This document shows, piece after piece, positions 37,669 to 45,922 of a DNA stretch of 64,000 bases. The translations under genes and the position numbers were made by a program. The notes beneath the pieces were generated by a model. That model was not told the DNA's origin and did no database searches. It saw only the letters and a program-made list of their open reading frames with translations. The number at the start of each line of letters is the position of its first letter. Within the stretch, counting starts at the first letter, position 1. Source of the stretch: Paenibacillus tundrae (GTDB lineage: Bacteria; Bacillota; Bacilli; Paenibacillales; Paenibacillaceae); NCBI RefSeq assembly GCF_030812775.1, contig NZ_JAUSTI010000002.1, positions 62,001 through 126,000 of the forward strand. The letters are read 5' to 3'.

Positions 37669-38259
37669 TTAATCCTCGTCTTCACTTAGATACACATATT
37701 CACCATCAATAAGCATTTGTAAATACGCATCAAAACTGTTCGCAATCACGGCATATTCATCTGGGTCATGCAAAAAGCGGATGATTTGACCCTTTACCCC
37801 GAGATCCGAAGGATTAAAATCAATATAAAGTCTTGATGTTCCTCCATTGTTCATACAATCTGAGAAATGAATATATTGGCCTGGAAGCAGCCCCTCTGAA
37901 TTTATTTTAGGATCAACCGCCTCCTCGTCCTCTTCGTATTCCAATAGATAGGACACATCTTCCTCTTGTTTCGAACTTTTAAGCATTTCCTCGGTGGAAA
38001 GTAAATAATATGGATATCGACCTTCTTCAACATCAGAGCCTAGAATGCAGACCGTAATTTCTTTATCACCGTACTTCCTCCAATATGTACCATCTATATT
38101 TTCTAGTAAACGTATTAACGATTCTGGACAATCAGGATACTGTGCCCTCAATGTATCAATATCTTCTTGTGCAGCACCATGTGCTGTGTTTAGATCATCA
38201 AGCTCTTCTGCTGATAACCTTGCTCTTAAGCCATTTAGAAATTGGTTTACCAAATCCAT
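37669..38259 (-). CDS. SMI1/KNR4 (SUKH) family protein
   Basis: A 196-residue acidic protein of the SUKH superfamily. Visible hallmarks are YPDCPESLIRLLENIDGTYW, the strand/loop GQYIHFSDCMNNGGTSRLYI with the following FNPSD, and the C-terminal NSFDAYLQMLIDGEY. GGGAGGG precedes the ATG. It is directly upstream of the other SUKH gene and probably co-transcribed with it. No toxin partner is present in the window; a general immunity role is inferred from the family. Confidence 0.82.
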   Translation of the reverse strand: MDLVNQFLNGLRARLSAEELDDLNTAHGAAQEDIDTLRAQYPDCPESLIRLLENIDGTYWRKYGDKEITVCILGSDVEEGRYPYYLLSTEEMLKSSKQEEDVSYLLEYEEDEEAVDPKINSEGLLPGQYIHFSDCMNNGGTSRLYIDFNPSDLGVKGQIIRFLHDPDEYAVIANSFDAYLQMLIDGEYVYLSEDED

Positions 38260-38565
38260 GATATTGCCCTCCCAAATAAATAATAGAAATTCCGCTTAAA
38301 TAAACAGATAAACTGAAGTCAGACTATTGTTTTGTTAATATCGTTTTGCTCTTCCATACCATTGTTTATATCAAGTCCAGTTTATCATTTTTACCTAGTA
38401 ACTCTCCAGTTATATTGGCAACTTGATTGCAACTTAGCTAAACTTAGCTAACTTTACAAAACTTCAACAGGAACATGCTTTAATCCTGGTTCAGCACCAA
38501 AAACAACCGATAAATCTTATCGGCTGTCCATTAAAATTATGAAGTTATCGTGTACTTAAGTATGA
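38260..38565. other. Intergenic region with a terminator
   Basis: It contains the promoter of the SUKH genes on the left and the terminator of the SDR gene (38498-38527) on the right. A tandem AACTTAGCT duplication is seen near 38430. No gene. Confidence 0.4.
38498..38527 (-). terminator. Terminator after the SDR gene
   Basis: CCGATAA / TTATCGG stem with a 3-nt loop, followed by U-rich sequence on the minus strand. Confidence 0.75.
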
Positions 38566-39357
38566 TTAGTGAATTGTCGGAACCATTCCACCATCCATAC
38601 GGATCGGTGAACCTTTAAATGGTGTTGCGAACGGGCTGCAAACAAATGTCGTAAGTCTGCCGATCTCGCTTGGTCTGATGAAGCGTTGTAACTCCGATTG
38701 CGGAAGATTCGCGGCCATAAAGGTCTTCTCTTTTTCTTCAAAGGTCATGTTCTCATCTTGTATGACGCTCTCAATGATCTGTTGTACATTCTCTGAGAGT
38801 GTCGGCCCAGGCATAATCGTATTGACCGTGACTTCCGTGCCTACTGTTAATTTAGACAGACTCTTAGATAAAGAGAGTAACATGGATTTCGTTACAGCGT
38901 ATTGCGGCATATATCCAGGCATCACCGCTTCTTCACTTGCAATAAAAATAATTCGGCCAAAACTGTTGTTTAGCATGGTAGGTAAATAAAATCGAGTCAG
39001 CGCGTCTGCGGATAGTACGTTGGTCTGAATGTATTTATCCCATACGGCATCATCTATATCATAATATGACATCAGCTCATAAATCCCGGTGTTATTGATC
39101 AGAATATCAACTTGTGGAAACTTCTCAAATAATGCTTCACGCTCTGCAGAATTAACAATATCAGCTGCCGCATTTTGAGGAGACGTAGTTGGATACGCAG
39201 ACTTGATTTCATCTACAACACGCTCTACCTCATCGTAATTCCGTCCATTGATCAGTACATTTACACCTTCTTTAGCTAGTTCGATCGCAATGGCTTTACC
39301 GATCCCTTTCGTCGAACCTGTTACCAATGCTGTTTTATGATTCAATCCCATGTCCAT
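38566..39357 (-). CDS. Short-chain dehydrogenase/reductase
   Basis: A 263-residue classical-type SDR. The cofactor motif is TGSTKGIG (about 14-21), the structural NNTG replaces the usual NNAG, and the active site combines SEEAV and YAVTK (tyrosine and lysine about 155-159). The C-terminal RMDGGMVPTIH is typical. GGGAGAA precedes the ATG. The AraC-type gene just upstream (39403) is co-oriented with a 45-bp gap and is its likely regulator. Substrate unknown. Confidence 0.88.
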   Translation of the reverse strand: MDMGLNHKTALVTGSTKGIGKAIAIELAKEGVNVLINGRNYDEVERVVDEIKSAYPTTSPQNAAADIVNSAEREALFEKFPQVDILINNTGIYELMSYYDIDDAVWDKYIQTNVLSADALTRFYLPTMLNNSFGRIIFIASEEAVMPGYMPQYAVTKSMLLSLSKSLSKLTVGTEVTVNTIMPGPTLSENVQQIIESVIQDENMTFEEKEKTFMAANLPQSELQRFIRPSEIGRLTTFVCSPFATPFKGSPIRMDGGMVPTIH

Positions 39358-39402
39358 GAAACCATTCTCCCTTGTCTGATCTAGTCGTCTGGTTCTCCTT
39401 GA

Positions 39403-40458
39403 TTAATGAGTGTGTCCGCCTGAAAATGAAGGATAATCTCCTGAGTTTGCATCCGCCTCCGCATGTTCAATACGCCAATTGGCAGGTGTATCGCCTTCCC
39501 AAGTACGGAATGCGCGGTAAAATGAATTTTGATCCTCATATCCGATTAGAAATGCCACTTCCTTGATATCAAGTGATAAATCTGACAAATACCTCCGTGC
39601 TTGTTCATGCCTTGCTTGTGTGAGCAAATGGTTAAATGTCGTGCTTTCATCGGTTAGTCGACGCTGCAAAGTCCGATTGCTCATGCCAAGTTCTTTAGCG
39701 ACCATGTGTATATCAGGACGTCCGGCGCTGAAGCTACGCTTCATAATCCATTTGACCATCTCCGACAAGGAACGATTTCCTCGATGTTCATGTAACGTGC
39801 GATCCAGTGCAGGGGTCAGAATTTCAAGTAACTCTGCATTATAAGAATGGAAAGGAATATCCAGATCCTTTCGATGTAAGGTCAATCGATTGCGATTCGC
39901 ATCCGTTCGAACTCGGCATCCAAAGTAATCTTCAAGTACCTGTACATCTCCCATCGGCTGTGCAAACTCTACAGCTCTAGCCGTCAGATGCCGACCTGTT
40001 CCCCGTCGTCCCAATTCGAGCAGGAATGCTAGTGTAATTCCCACTAGTAAAGGCGGACAAGATTCATCAGTATCCAACCATTGCAGATCTAGGATGCAAT
40101 CTTCCTCATCTTCAATGATCTTTAAATTTTCTGGAGGACACAGCTGTTTATATCGAGCCATCCGTTGCAGTGCATCGCGATAATCACGTGCGTGAAAAGT
40201 GGCTAATATAGGGGGTGGATATTTCGTTACCTCATATATAGTTGCAAGTTGTATCATGCCGTGAGCAATATCACCTGCGAGATCTGAATATGCCTGCCAG
40301 ATTGCGTAATATTGAGTGATATTCACCGATGAATCGGAACTAACCGTGAGCGGTAAACCGGCCTTCCGTGCTACATCATATGAGTTAATGCCGATCTGAC
40401 GTAGACCTTCCCAAAATCCCGAAGGCATCTTAATGCTTTCAAAGGAATCACTTTTCAT
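39403..40458 (-). CDS. AraC regulator with arabinose-binding-type N-domain (OruR-like)
   Basis: A 351-residue regulator in which residues about 20-210 match the all-helical 'Arabinose_bd' effector domain found in OruR and related activators. The C-terminal 100 residues hold the HTH_18 pair (HMVAKELGMSNRTLQRRLTD and IKEVAFLIGYEDQNSFYRAF). AGAAGGAGGTG precedes the ATG. It lies upstream of the SDR gene, probably in one transcript, and probably activates it or neighbouring genes in response to a hydrophobic or aromatic compound; the ligand is unknown. Confidence 0.88.
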   Translation of the reverse strand: MKSDSFESIKMPSGFWEGLRQIGINSYDVARKAGLPLTVSSDSSVNITQYYAIWQAYSDLAGDIAHGMIQLATIYEVTKYPPPILATFHARDYRDALQRMARYKQLCPPENLKIIEDEEDCILDLQWLDTDESCPPLLVGITLAFLLELGRRGTGRHLTARAVEFAQPMGDVQVLEDYFGCRVRTDANRNRLTLHRKDLDIPFHSYNAELLEILTPALDRTLHEHRGNRSLSEMVKWIMKRSFSAGRPDIHMVAKELGMSNRTLQRRLTDESTTFNHLLTQARHEQARRYLSDLSLDIKEVAFLIGYEDQNSFYRAFRTWEGDTPANWRIEHAEADANSGDYPSFSGGHTH

Positions 40459-40803
40459 TTATGTGCACCTCCTTCTGCTGATTGACAAACTCGGATGACA
40501 TGCATCCTTCGCTGACTTACAAATACAATGATACTCCTAGGGTTCATATATGTAACTAGCATAACATGACAACCTACTAACACATTGCGCCATGCTCAAT
40601 CTAATTATTAATTGAGGCATATAATGAGCGAATACGGTTAATTTCAAAGAAGTAATTGTTCTGAGTTTTGGACATCTTCAATCATCATGCGTATACAAAC
40701 GTCAAGGGCTACACAAAAGGCTATCCCCAAGGATAGCCTTTTCTTCAGACCCAACTATGAATATGCTAATTTAATTATACTGCAATTCTATTCCGCAACT
40801 TAG
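40459..40803. other. Intergenic region upstream of the OruR-like gene
   Basis: It contains the regulator's promoter and the strong terminator 40714-40743 that follows the beta-lactamase-family remnant. Nothing else was recognised. Confidence 0.4.
40714..40743. terminator. Bidirectional-type terminator
   Basis: AAAAGGCTATCC / GGATAGCCTTTT stem with a 4-nt loop. Confidence 0.8.
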
Positions 40804-41067
40804 TCAAATTGTCAGATAATCGTTCACGTCCCGTTCCAGATCTAATTTCCCTTCCTGAACTAATCGCATTACAGCTACAGCAAAAATCGGCTTGCTGACC
40901 GACGCAGCTTGGAAGAGCGTTTTTTCGGTGACAGGCTCCGGTTTCCCTGCCTCACATACCCTGAATCCCTGAGCCCAATCCAGTTTGAAGTCATGTATAA
41001 CCGCAATAGATACCCCGGGCATGTTGTAGTATGTTATTCGATCTGCTAGCGTTGCTTCCTGACCGTA
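40804..41067 (-). pseudogene. Beta-lactamase-family serine hydrolase fragment
   Basis: The open stretch encodes only the first part of a class C beta-lactamase-like hydrolase: NMPGVSIAVIHDFKL, then the active-site SxxK as SVSK (in LFQAASVSKPIFAVAVMRL) and DLERDVNDYLTI before a stop. Coding continues about 15 codons upstream of the first ATG (GQEATLADRITYY) before a TAA. The YxN and KTG motifs and some 250 residues are missing, so it is a relic. Confidence 0.8.
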
Positions 41068-41163
41068 TTAATTTCGAAGATGAGTTTCCGGTTGTAAACG
41101 CTTAATAATTGCTTCGTTTCGAATATAATTCCACGAGCCGGCCAGATTCCCCTTTACTAGTGA

Positions 41164-41595
41164 GCCTGTTCAACAAGAAAATCCAATTTAGTCGGCAACA
41201 CCAGTAAAGAAGAAATTGCAGCTGCTCTTCATGCAGCGAAGATCGTCAATTTTCACTACATAGATGAGAGCCCCTATGAGGGGGATGAGCTGCAAATTGT
41301 GCAGACATTGAATCGAAATATGAAAGGTATACTGCAGTTCGATGCTGACGCGGTACGTTCAGCCTATGTCCAAGAACACGCGGTTCACGAGGAAGAATTC
41401 AGTCAAGTGTATGCTGTAGCTATTTCGATGGATGAGCCGTTGTTTAATGTGCTTCAAGATGGAAACATCGAAGTGTTTGTTAAACAAAAAAATGTTTATT
41501 TCAATGCGTCTCCTTTACAAGCAGATGAAACTACTAAGTTATACCTCATGCAAAAAGAAGATTCAGCATGGCGTATTCTCTCTATTACGAATTAA
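41164..41595 (+). pseudogene. Gene of unknown family lacking its start
   Basis: A continuous frame of about 143 codons opens just after a TGA near 41163 with protein-like sequence (NTSKEEIAAALHAAKIVNFH), but no plausible start precedes it. The only in-frame start candidate is a GTG at 41299 that would drop 40 conserved-looking residues and lacks a ribosome site. The second half (DADAVRSAYVQEHAVHEEEF, then a WRILSITN end) has the strand pattern of NTF2-like or DUF4878-type domains. It abuts the broken hydrolase, consistent with a deletion junction near 41070-41165. Confidence 0.5.
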
Positions 41596-41612
41596 CACTC
41601 CTTGAATATAAA

Positions 41613-41642
41613 AAGTCGTGAGTCTTAATGACCTCACGACTT
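41613..41642 (+). terminator. Terminator after the truncated gene
   Basis: AAGTCGTGAG / CTCACGACTT, a 10-bp perfect stem with a 10-nt loop. Confidence 0.75.
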
Positions 41643-41719
41643 ACTTGTGATCCGATGATCCGAATACAACCACGCTGTAACATGCACCTATTGCCATCGT
41701 ATGTACTTTTCTTTAAAGC

Positions 41720-41974
41720 TTATAACATGTGATCTTCTTTCTTTAATTTTCTGATCTGACTTAGCTCTTTCCTGATTTCTAGTAGACGTCTGTGCGGCAT
41801 ACTTGGTTCTACTGATTCAGCTTCTACATTTTTGTGTCGGATATCCAAATCATTTAATTGTTCCAAAGATGTTTTCTTGTTCGGAACTGAACTAACTTGA
41901 CCTGTTCTAGCCTTGATCGATTTGGATCTCTTCGATTTCATAATCTGTTCAAATACGCTGTCTTCTTGAACCAT
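41720..41974 (-). CDS. 84-residue basic protein, unknown function
   Basis: A small hydrophilic protein rich in Lys, Ser and Glu (KSKRSKSIKARTGQVSS, then a helical QLNDLDIRHKNVEAES and ELSQIRKLKKEDHML). No membrane span or known motif. The ATG is preceded by a modest AAGGGATG. It may be a sporulation- or nucleic-acid-associated small protein; nothing firm can be said. Confidence 0.5.
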   Translation of the reverse strand: MVQEDSVFEQIMKSKRSKSIKARTGQVSSVPNKKTSLEQLNDLDIRHKNVEAESVEPSMPHRRLLEIRKELSQIRKLKKEDHML

Positions 41975-42158
41975 TGTACATTCATCCCTTAGTCTGTAAT
42001 GCTTCTATTGTAATCAATCCTTGACACTTTGCACACGATTAATTTGCAATCTCGTTCATTGTGTATCTTTCTTCTCTCTTATCTACTTTCAATGGTAGTA
42101 ACAATTGACTTCTTATTCCGAATTATTCGCTTTCAGTTCAGAATAACGGTACAATTAA

Positions 42159-42175
42159 CTTCAAGTTAACTTTAA
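42159..42175. promoter_or_regulatory. MerR operator copy upstream of the merR gene
   Basis: CTTCAAGTTAACTTTAA is identical over 17 bases to the operator at 42600. It lies about 20 bp before the MerR start codon, suggesting autoregulation. Confidence 0.65.
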
Positions 42176-42195
42176 CTACGAAAGGATCATTCGAT

Positions 42196-42564
42196 ATGTA
42201 TAGTATTAGTGAAATTGAGAAAATTACAGGTTTGCGTCCCTCCACCCTCCGTTATTATGAGCAAGAAGGCATCTTACCTCATGTTGAACGAAATGCTTCA
42301 GGTAGAAGAGAATACTCGAATGAAGTCTTAGAGTGGCTGGAGCTGGTTATCGCTTTGAAAGATACGGGAATGTCTATTGAAGATATTAAGGCATACACAG
42401 AGCTGATTCGACAAGGTGATCCTTCCCTGGATGCAAGAAAACAATTTTTGCTTATGCATAAAGCTAAGGTGGAACGTACAGTGGCAGAGACGCAATTCCA
42501 TCTGGAGAAGATCATACGCAAAATAGCGATCTACGATGTTTTGATGCATAAGAAAATGAAATAA
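42196..42564 (+). CDS. MerR family transcriptional regulator (AdhR-like)
   Basis: A 122-residue MerR protein. The N-terminal winged helix (YSISEIEKITGLRPSTLRYY, then GRREYSNEVLEWLELV) is followed by a long coiled-coil helix (RKQFLLMHKAKVERTVAETQ) used for dimerisation. No cysteine is present, so thiol sensing as in AdhR is unlikely through its own residues. AAAGGATC precedes the ATG. The same operator sequence lies before this gene and before the SDR gene that follows after 90 bp, so the SDR gene is its likely target. Confidence 0.88.
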   Translation: MYSISEIEKITGLRPSTLRYYEQEGILPHVERNASGRREYSNEVLEWLELVIALKDTGMSIEDIKAYTELIRQGDPSLDARKQFLLMHKAKVERTVAETQFHLEKIIRKIAIYDVLMHKKMK

Positions 42565-42595
42565 ACTCCTGCAAAAGAAGTATCTAAAATGAGTA

Positions 42596-42626
42596 TTGAC
42601 TTCAAGTTAACTTTAAGATGTAAAGT
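42596..42626 (+). promoter_or_regulatory. MerR-type promoter of the SDR gene
   Basis: TTGACT (42596-42601) and TAAAGT (42621-42626) are separated by 19 bp, the long spacer typical of MerR-activated promoters. The spacer contains the dyad CTTCAAG-TTAA-CTTTAAG (42600-42617), a 7-4-7 inverted repeat like those described for AdhR-type regulators. Confidence 0.8.
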
Positions 42627-42655
42627 ATGATTATTAACTTGAAGGAGTGATTATA

Positions 42656-43498
42656 ATGTCAGAACAAAAAGTATGGTTTATCACAGGGTGTTCAACTGGA
42701 TTTGGTCGACACATCGCTGAGCAAGCGATTGATGCAGGTTATAAGGTCGTAGTAACTGCCCGTAATATTAATCAGATAACCGATCTTACAGTGGGGAATG
42801 AAAAACATGTACTCGCTCTCCCACTCGACGTTACTAATTCGGAGCAAATTCGTAATGCGATTGACCGTACAATAGAGAAGTTTAATCGTATTGATGTGCT
42901 TGTAAACAATGCAGGTGTCGGTTATTTCAGCTCTGTTGAGGAAAGCATAGAGGAAGAGACACGTAAAATGTTCGAGATTAACTTCTGGGGACTCATGCAT
43001 GTTACGAATGCTGTACTTCCTCACATGCGTTCCCAAAAAAGCGGCCACATTATAAACTTCTCTTCCATTGGCGGTCTAACTTCCTTCCCAACTCTCGGGT
43101 ATTATCATGCTACAAAATACGCCGTTGAGGGCATATCTGAGAGCCTCTCACAAGAATTGGCTCCCTTCAATATTCATGTGACATTAATGGAGCCAAGTGG
43201 CTTCCGCACAGATTGGGGAGGCCGCTCATCTGTCAAGACAGAGACAAGCATACCTGAACTTAAAGAATCCATTGTTGGACAAATGTTACAGGGTGTTCAG
43301 TTAGGGGCTGGTCAAGAAGCTGGAGATCCAGCAAAGGCGGCTGAAGCCGTTATTAAAGTTGTGGAAACTACAGAACCGCCTCTTCGTCTATTGCTTGGAC
43401 AACAAGCTTACGATGCAGCAACCTATAAATTCAACAACATGCTCTCCAGCATAGAAGAATGGAAAGAAATTACTGTAAACGCGGATTACAAACAATAA
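42656..43498 (+). CDS. Short-chain dehydrogenase/reductase
   Basis: A 280-residue classical SDR. Cofactor motif TGCSTGFGRHIAE (about 9-21), NNAGVGYFSSV, and active-site residues in SSIGGLTSFPTLGYYHATKYAV (Ser, Tyr, Lys; quoted in part). The longer C-terminus after residue 185 is typical of ketoreductase-like members. The ATG at 42656 is eight bases from AAGGAG; the GTG at 42647 overlaps that site. Its promoter carries the MerR operator. It is probably an inducible carbonyl/aldehyde reductase; substrate unknown. Confidence 0.88.
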   Translation: MSEQKVWFITGCSTGFGRHIAEQAIDAGYKVVVTARNINQITDLTVGNEKHVLALPLDVTNSEQIRNAIDRTIEKFNRIDVLVNNAGVGYFSSVEESIEEETRKMFEINFWGLMHVTNAVLPHMRSQKSGHIINFSSIGGLTSFPTLGYYHATKYAVEGISESLSQELAPFNIHVTLMEPSGFRTDWGGRSSVKTETSIPELKESIVGQMLQGVQLGAGQEAGDPAKAAEAVIKVVETTEPPLRLLLGQQAYDAATYKFNNMLSSIEEWKEITVNADYKQ

Positions 43499-43528
43499 GT
43501 TCAACGTTTTAAAGATTAAAAGAAAAAA

Positions 43529-43602
43529 GTCCCCTTTGCTAGATAGGATAAAGTTCATCTTCACAGATGTTTACTTGTACTTATCTACTAAAGGGGATTA
43601 AA
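43529..43602 (+). terminator. Long-stem terminator after the SDR gene
   Basis: TCCCCTTT / AAAGGGGA arms plus inner TAGATA / TATCTA pairing around a large loop, with A and T runs outside. It also sits at the end of the converging ABC-F gene. Confidence 0.6.
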
Positions 43603-43650
43603 AATTATCGGTTCATAATAGTCCGAGGAATGAGAGGGGGATTTTTAAAA

Positions 43651-45390
43651 TTAAAGCAACTTAATGACCTCTTCTAGCTCATCCACCAAACCTTTTGCAA
43701 GTTCAAAGTTAGTATCTTTTAAAGCCAATTCAATTTTCATTTCAACTGCTTTTTTCTTTTGTTCAGTTTCTAAATAGTCTTTGTTGAAATGACTCGCATA
43801 GATCATCTCTCTAAATTCTTCAATACTCATTTTTCTAATCTTCTGATCCTCAATGATCAAAACATAATCCATGCCATTGACTACAGAATAAAAATCATGC
43901 GAAATCATGAGAATGGCGCCTTTGTATTCCACAATGGCTTTCTCCAGTGCTATTTGTGTATAGATGTCTAAATGGCTTGTCGGTTCATCCAGAAGTAATA
44001 CGTTTGCTTTACTGGCAGCAACTTTAGCCAATTGAAGCATATTTTTTTCTCCACCGGATAAAGATTCTATCTTTTGATTCAGAATTTCTCCTTCAAAACC
44101 ATAGTTTGAAAGATACGATCTAATCTCATCATACGTATCAAACCCAGCTTCAATGAATTCATCGAGTATGGTGTTCGAATCCTTTAGCATTTCACCTTGA
44201 ACCTGAGATAAATAAGCCACGTTAACATCAGCATTGATTTCTATTGCAGCATGGTTATTTTTAAAGATGTCTCGAAGCAAAGTCGTTTTGCCGGTACCGT
44301 TTGCACCGATAATGGCTACTTTGTCTGTAGCTTTCATCTCAAAGCTAACATTATCCAAAAGCAACTCGTCATACGCAACGCTATAATTATTGACTTGTAC
44401 AATACGGGTATTTTTGGGTTTATTATCCATACCAAAATGAATGTTCGGTTGCTTAATATCAACAAATGGCGCTTTGATTCTACGCGCTTCTAATCTTTCT
44501 GTGAACTTAACTCTAGCCTTTAACGCTCTCCCTCTCGATGCTTCTGAATCATTCGTTGCGATCTCTCTAAGGTTAATTACGATATTCTCGTTTCTCTTAA
44601 TTTCTTCTTCTTCCGCGACTGCGATTTCTTGTAACTCTACTTTGGTCTGAAGCAGTGAGAAGTTATAATCGATATATCGTCCATCAAACTCTTGGATCTC
44701 CGTATCTTCAAGGTGGATGATTTTGTTGAAACAATGATTCAACAGGTATCGGTTGTGCGTAACAACTAGCAGCATACCCTTGTGGGAATTAATAAGTTTT
44801 TTAAGTGCATTTAGATTTTCAAAATCCAAAAATACATCTGGTTCATCCATAATCATCAAGTCTGGACGATGGAGCATTTCCTTCATCACTTGAATCAATT
44901 TGAATTCTCCACCACTTAAGGAGGCAATGTTAAGATCTTTTAGCTTCATGAGGTTAGCCAGGTTTAGTTGCTTATTAATGTTGTTTTCGAAATTATCCCC
45001 GTCCATCGACTCGAACGCGTCTAACGCCAATTGAACCTTTTCCATCAGCGAGTCCATATCCGTTGCGGTTGCCATTTCATCATAAATCGACGTGATTTCA
45101 TCTTGGAGCTTGATAAATTCTTCTGCGATAAATTCAAATACAGTCATTTCTTTCGCTTGGTCTTCTTGCAAAAACTGACTTACATACCCGATTCTATACT
45201 CTGGGTCTATCTCCAACTTGCCATCGTATAAATATCGTTCCGGATCCATCAGAATATCAATCAGCGTACTCTTGCCACTACCACTCGTTCCGATAAAAGC
45301 GCAATGGTGTCCTTCTTCTAATGTAAATGAAATATGGTTATATAAATCTTTTTGCGGAAATGAAAAGGATAAATTATCAACTGTTATCAT
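43651..45390 (-). CDS. ABC-F family ribosome-protection-type ATPase
   Basis: A 579-residue soluble protein with two ABC domains and no membrane spans. Domain 1 has Walker A GTSGSGKST (34-42), signature LSGGE and Walker B with the unusual MDEPDVFLD in place of DEPTN. A charged interdomain linker (about 250-320) follows, then domain 2 with GANGTGKTT, LSGGEK, LLLDEPTSHLD and SHDF. A C-terminal helical extension (residues about 530-579) is present. ABC-F proteins of this size either protect ribosomes from macrolide, lincosamide, streptogramin or phenicol drugs or act in translation. AAAGG lies seven bases before the ATG, inside the hairpin described at 45391. The leader architecture strongly favours a drug-inducible resistance factor. 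Subfamily and drug are not determined. Confidence 0.9.
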   Translation of the reverse strand: MITVDNLSFSFPQKDLYNHISFTLEEGHHCAFIGTSGSGKSTLIDILMDPERYLYDGKLEIDPEYRIGYVSQFLQEDQAKEMTVFEFIAEEFIKLQDEITSIYDEMATATDMDSLMEKVQLALDAFESMDGDNFENNINKQLNLANLMKLKDLNIASLSGGEFKLIQVMKEMLHRPDLMIMDEPDVFLDFENLNALKKLINSHKGMLLVVTHNRYLLNHCFNKIIHLEDTEIQEFDGRYIDYNFSLLQTKVELQEIAVAEEEEIKRNENIVINLREIATNDSEASRGRALKARVKFTERLEARRIKAPFVDIKQPNIHFGMDNKPKNTRIVQVNNYSVAYDELLLDNVSFEMKATDKVAIIGANGTGKTTLLRDIFKNNHAAIEINADVNVAYLSQVQGEMLKDSNTILDEFIEAGFDTYDEIRSYLSNYGFEGEILNQKIESLSGGEKNMLQLAKVAASKANVLLLDEPTSHLDIYTQIALEKAIVEYKGAILMISHDFYSVVNGMDYVLIIEDQKIRKMSIEEFREMIYASHFNKDYLETEQKKKAVEMKIELALKDTNFELAKGLVDELEEVIKLL

Positions 45391-45466
45391 AGTGTTACCT
45401 TTCTTTCTATCTATAATGGTGACTATTATTCAATGTCTTGTGAACACAGACTTTTAGAGTAACACT
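45391..45466 (-). promoter_or_regulatory. Hairpin covering the ABC-F translation start
   Basis: GTAACACT directly before the ABC-F ATG (45391-45398 on this strand) is perfectly complementary to AGTGTTAC at 45459-45466, which is the end of the leader peptide gene. Pairing would hide the last base of the Shine-Dalgarno and the whole spacer. Two further small hairpins (GTCT...AGAC; ATAAT...ATTAT) lie inside the 60-nt loop. This is the design of translational attenuation. Confidence 0.65.
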
Positions 45467-45489
45467 GTTTCACCCCAAGTACAATTCAT
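45454..45489 (-). CDS. Leader peptide of the ABC-F gene (11 residues)
   Basis: MNCTWGETVLL, started by an ATG with GGGGG seven bases upstream and stopped by TAA. Its last four codons form the 5' arm of the hairpin that masks the ABC-F start. A ribosome stalled on the peptide would open that hairpin. The peptide can also be read as the end of a longer 93-codon frame from 45735, but that frame starts upstream of the promoter at 45541 and has no ribosome site. Confidence 0.55.
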   Translation of the reverse strand: MNCTWGETVLL

Positions 45490-45540
45490 TTTTAGCCCCC
45501 GTTTAGGAGATTTGTCACGTTGACTTATGCTTGATTCCTC

Positions 45541-45570
45541 ATTATAATTCGGACATCGAGAGCCTGTCAG
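45541..45570 (-). promoter_or_regulatory. Sigma-A promoter of the ABC-F transcript
   Basis: CTGACA (45565-45570) and a perfect TATAAT (45541-45546) are separated by 18 bp. Transcription should start near 45534, giving a leader of about 145 nt before the ABC-F start. The palindrome GCCTGACAGGC overlaps the -35 box. Confidence 0.7.
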
Positions 45571-45670
45571 GCATGGCTTGCCACCAATGCTTGTTGGAAA
45601 GAATTTAGAGAGCTTTCGAGGAATGAAGCTGGCTCTATAAATAAACTTAAAAGTGAAAGATGTGAAGGTA

Positions 45671-45922
45671 ATGAATAAGGAGAAGGTATACTTTGGTAAA
45701 GAGATCGAAGTCATGTTTAATTCCGATGTCTGCATTCATTCCGGTATTTGTGTGAAAGGTCTCCCTGGCGTTTTTAATCTAAGTAAACGTCCTTGGGTTG
45801 ATCCAGATGCTGACACTTCCGAGGCCATTGCCCGGCATATTGACACCTGTCCAAGCGGAGCATTGACGTATAAACGTCTGGACGAAAAAAATTCAACAAA
45901 GAAAGAGGATGAACATGCATAA
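45671..45922 (+). CDS. yjdI: YjdI-type (4Fe-4S) mono-cluster protein
   Basis: An 83-residue small iron-sulfur protein. Cysteines occur as VCIHSGICVKGLP and DTCPSGALTYKR, the Fer4_19 pattern of Escherichia coli YjdI. The start is uncertain: ATG at 45671 lacks a strong ribosome site, and GTG codons at 45653 and 45662 are alternatives. It overlaps the acetyltransferase gene, and the same pair (yjdI-yjdJ) occurs in enterobacteria, which suggests a joint but undetermined function. Confidence 0.82.
   Translation: MNKEKVYFGKEIEVMFNSDVCIHSGICVKGLPGVFNLSKRPWVDPDADTSEAIARHIDTCPSGALTYKRLDEKNSTKKEDEHA

Noticed and set aside
41091..41104. cre-like TGTAAACGCTTAAT
   Set aside because: It lies within the deletion junction region without an intact gene to control.
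45454..45735. A 93-codon minus-strand frame upstream of the ABC-F gene
   Set aside because: It begins upstream of the best promoter, has no ribosome site and its low-complexity start is antisense to the yjdI-like gene. Only its last 11 codons, with their own start site, are kept as the leader peptide.
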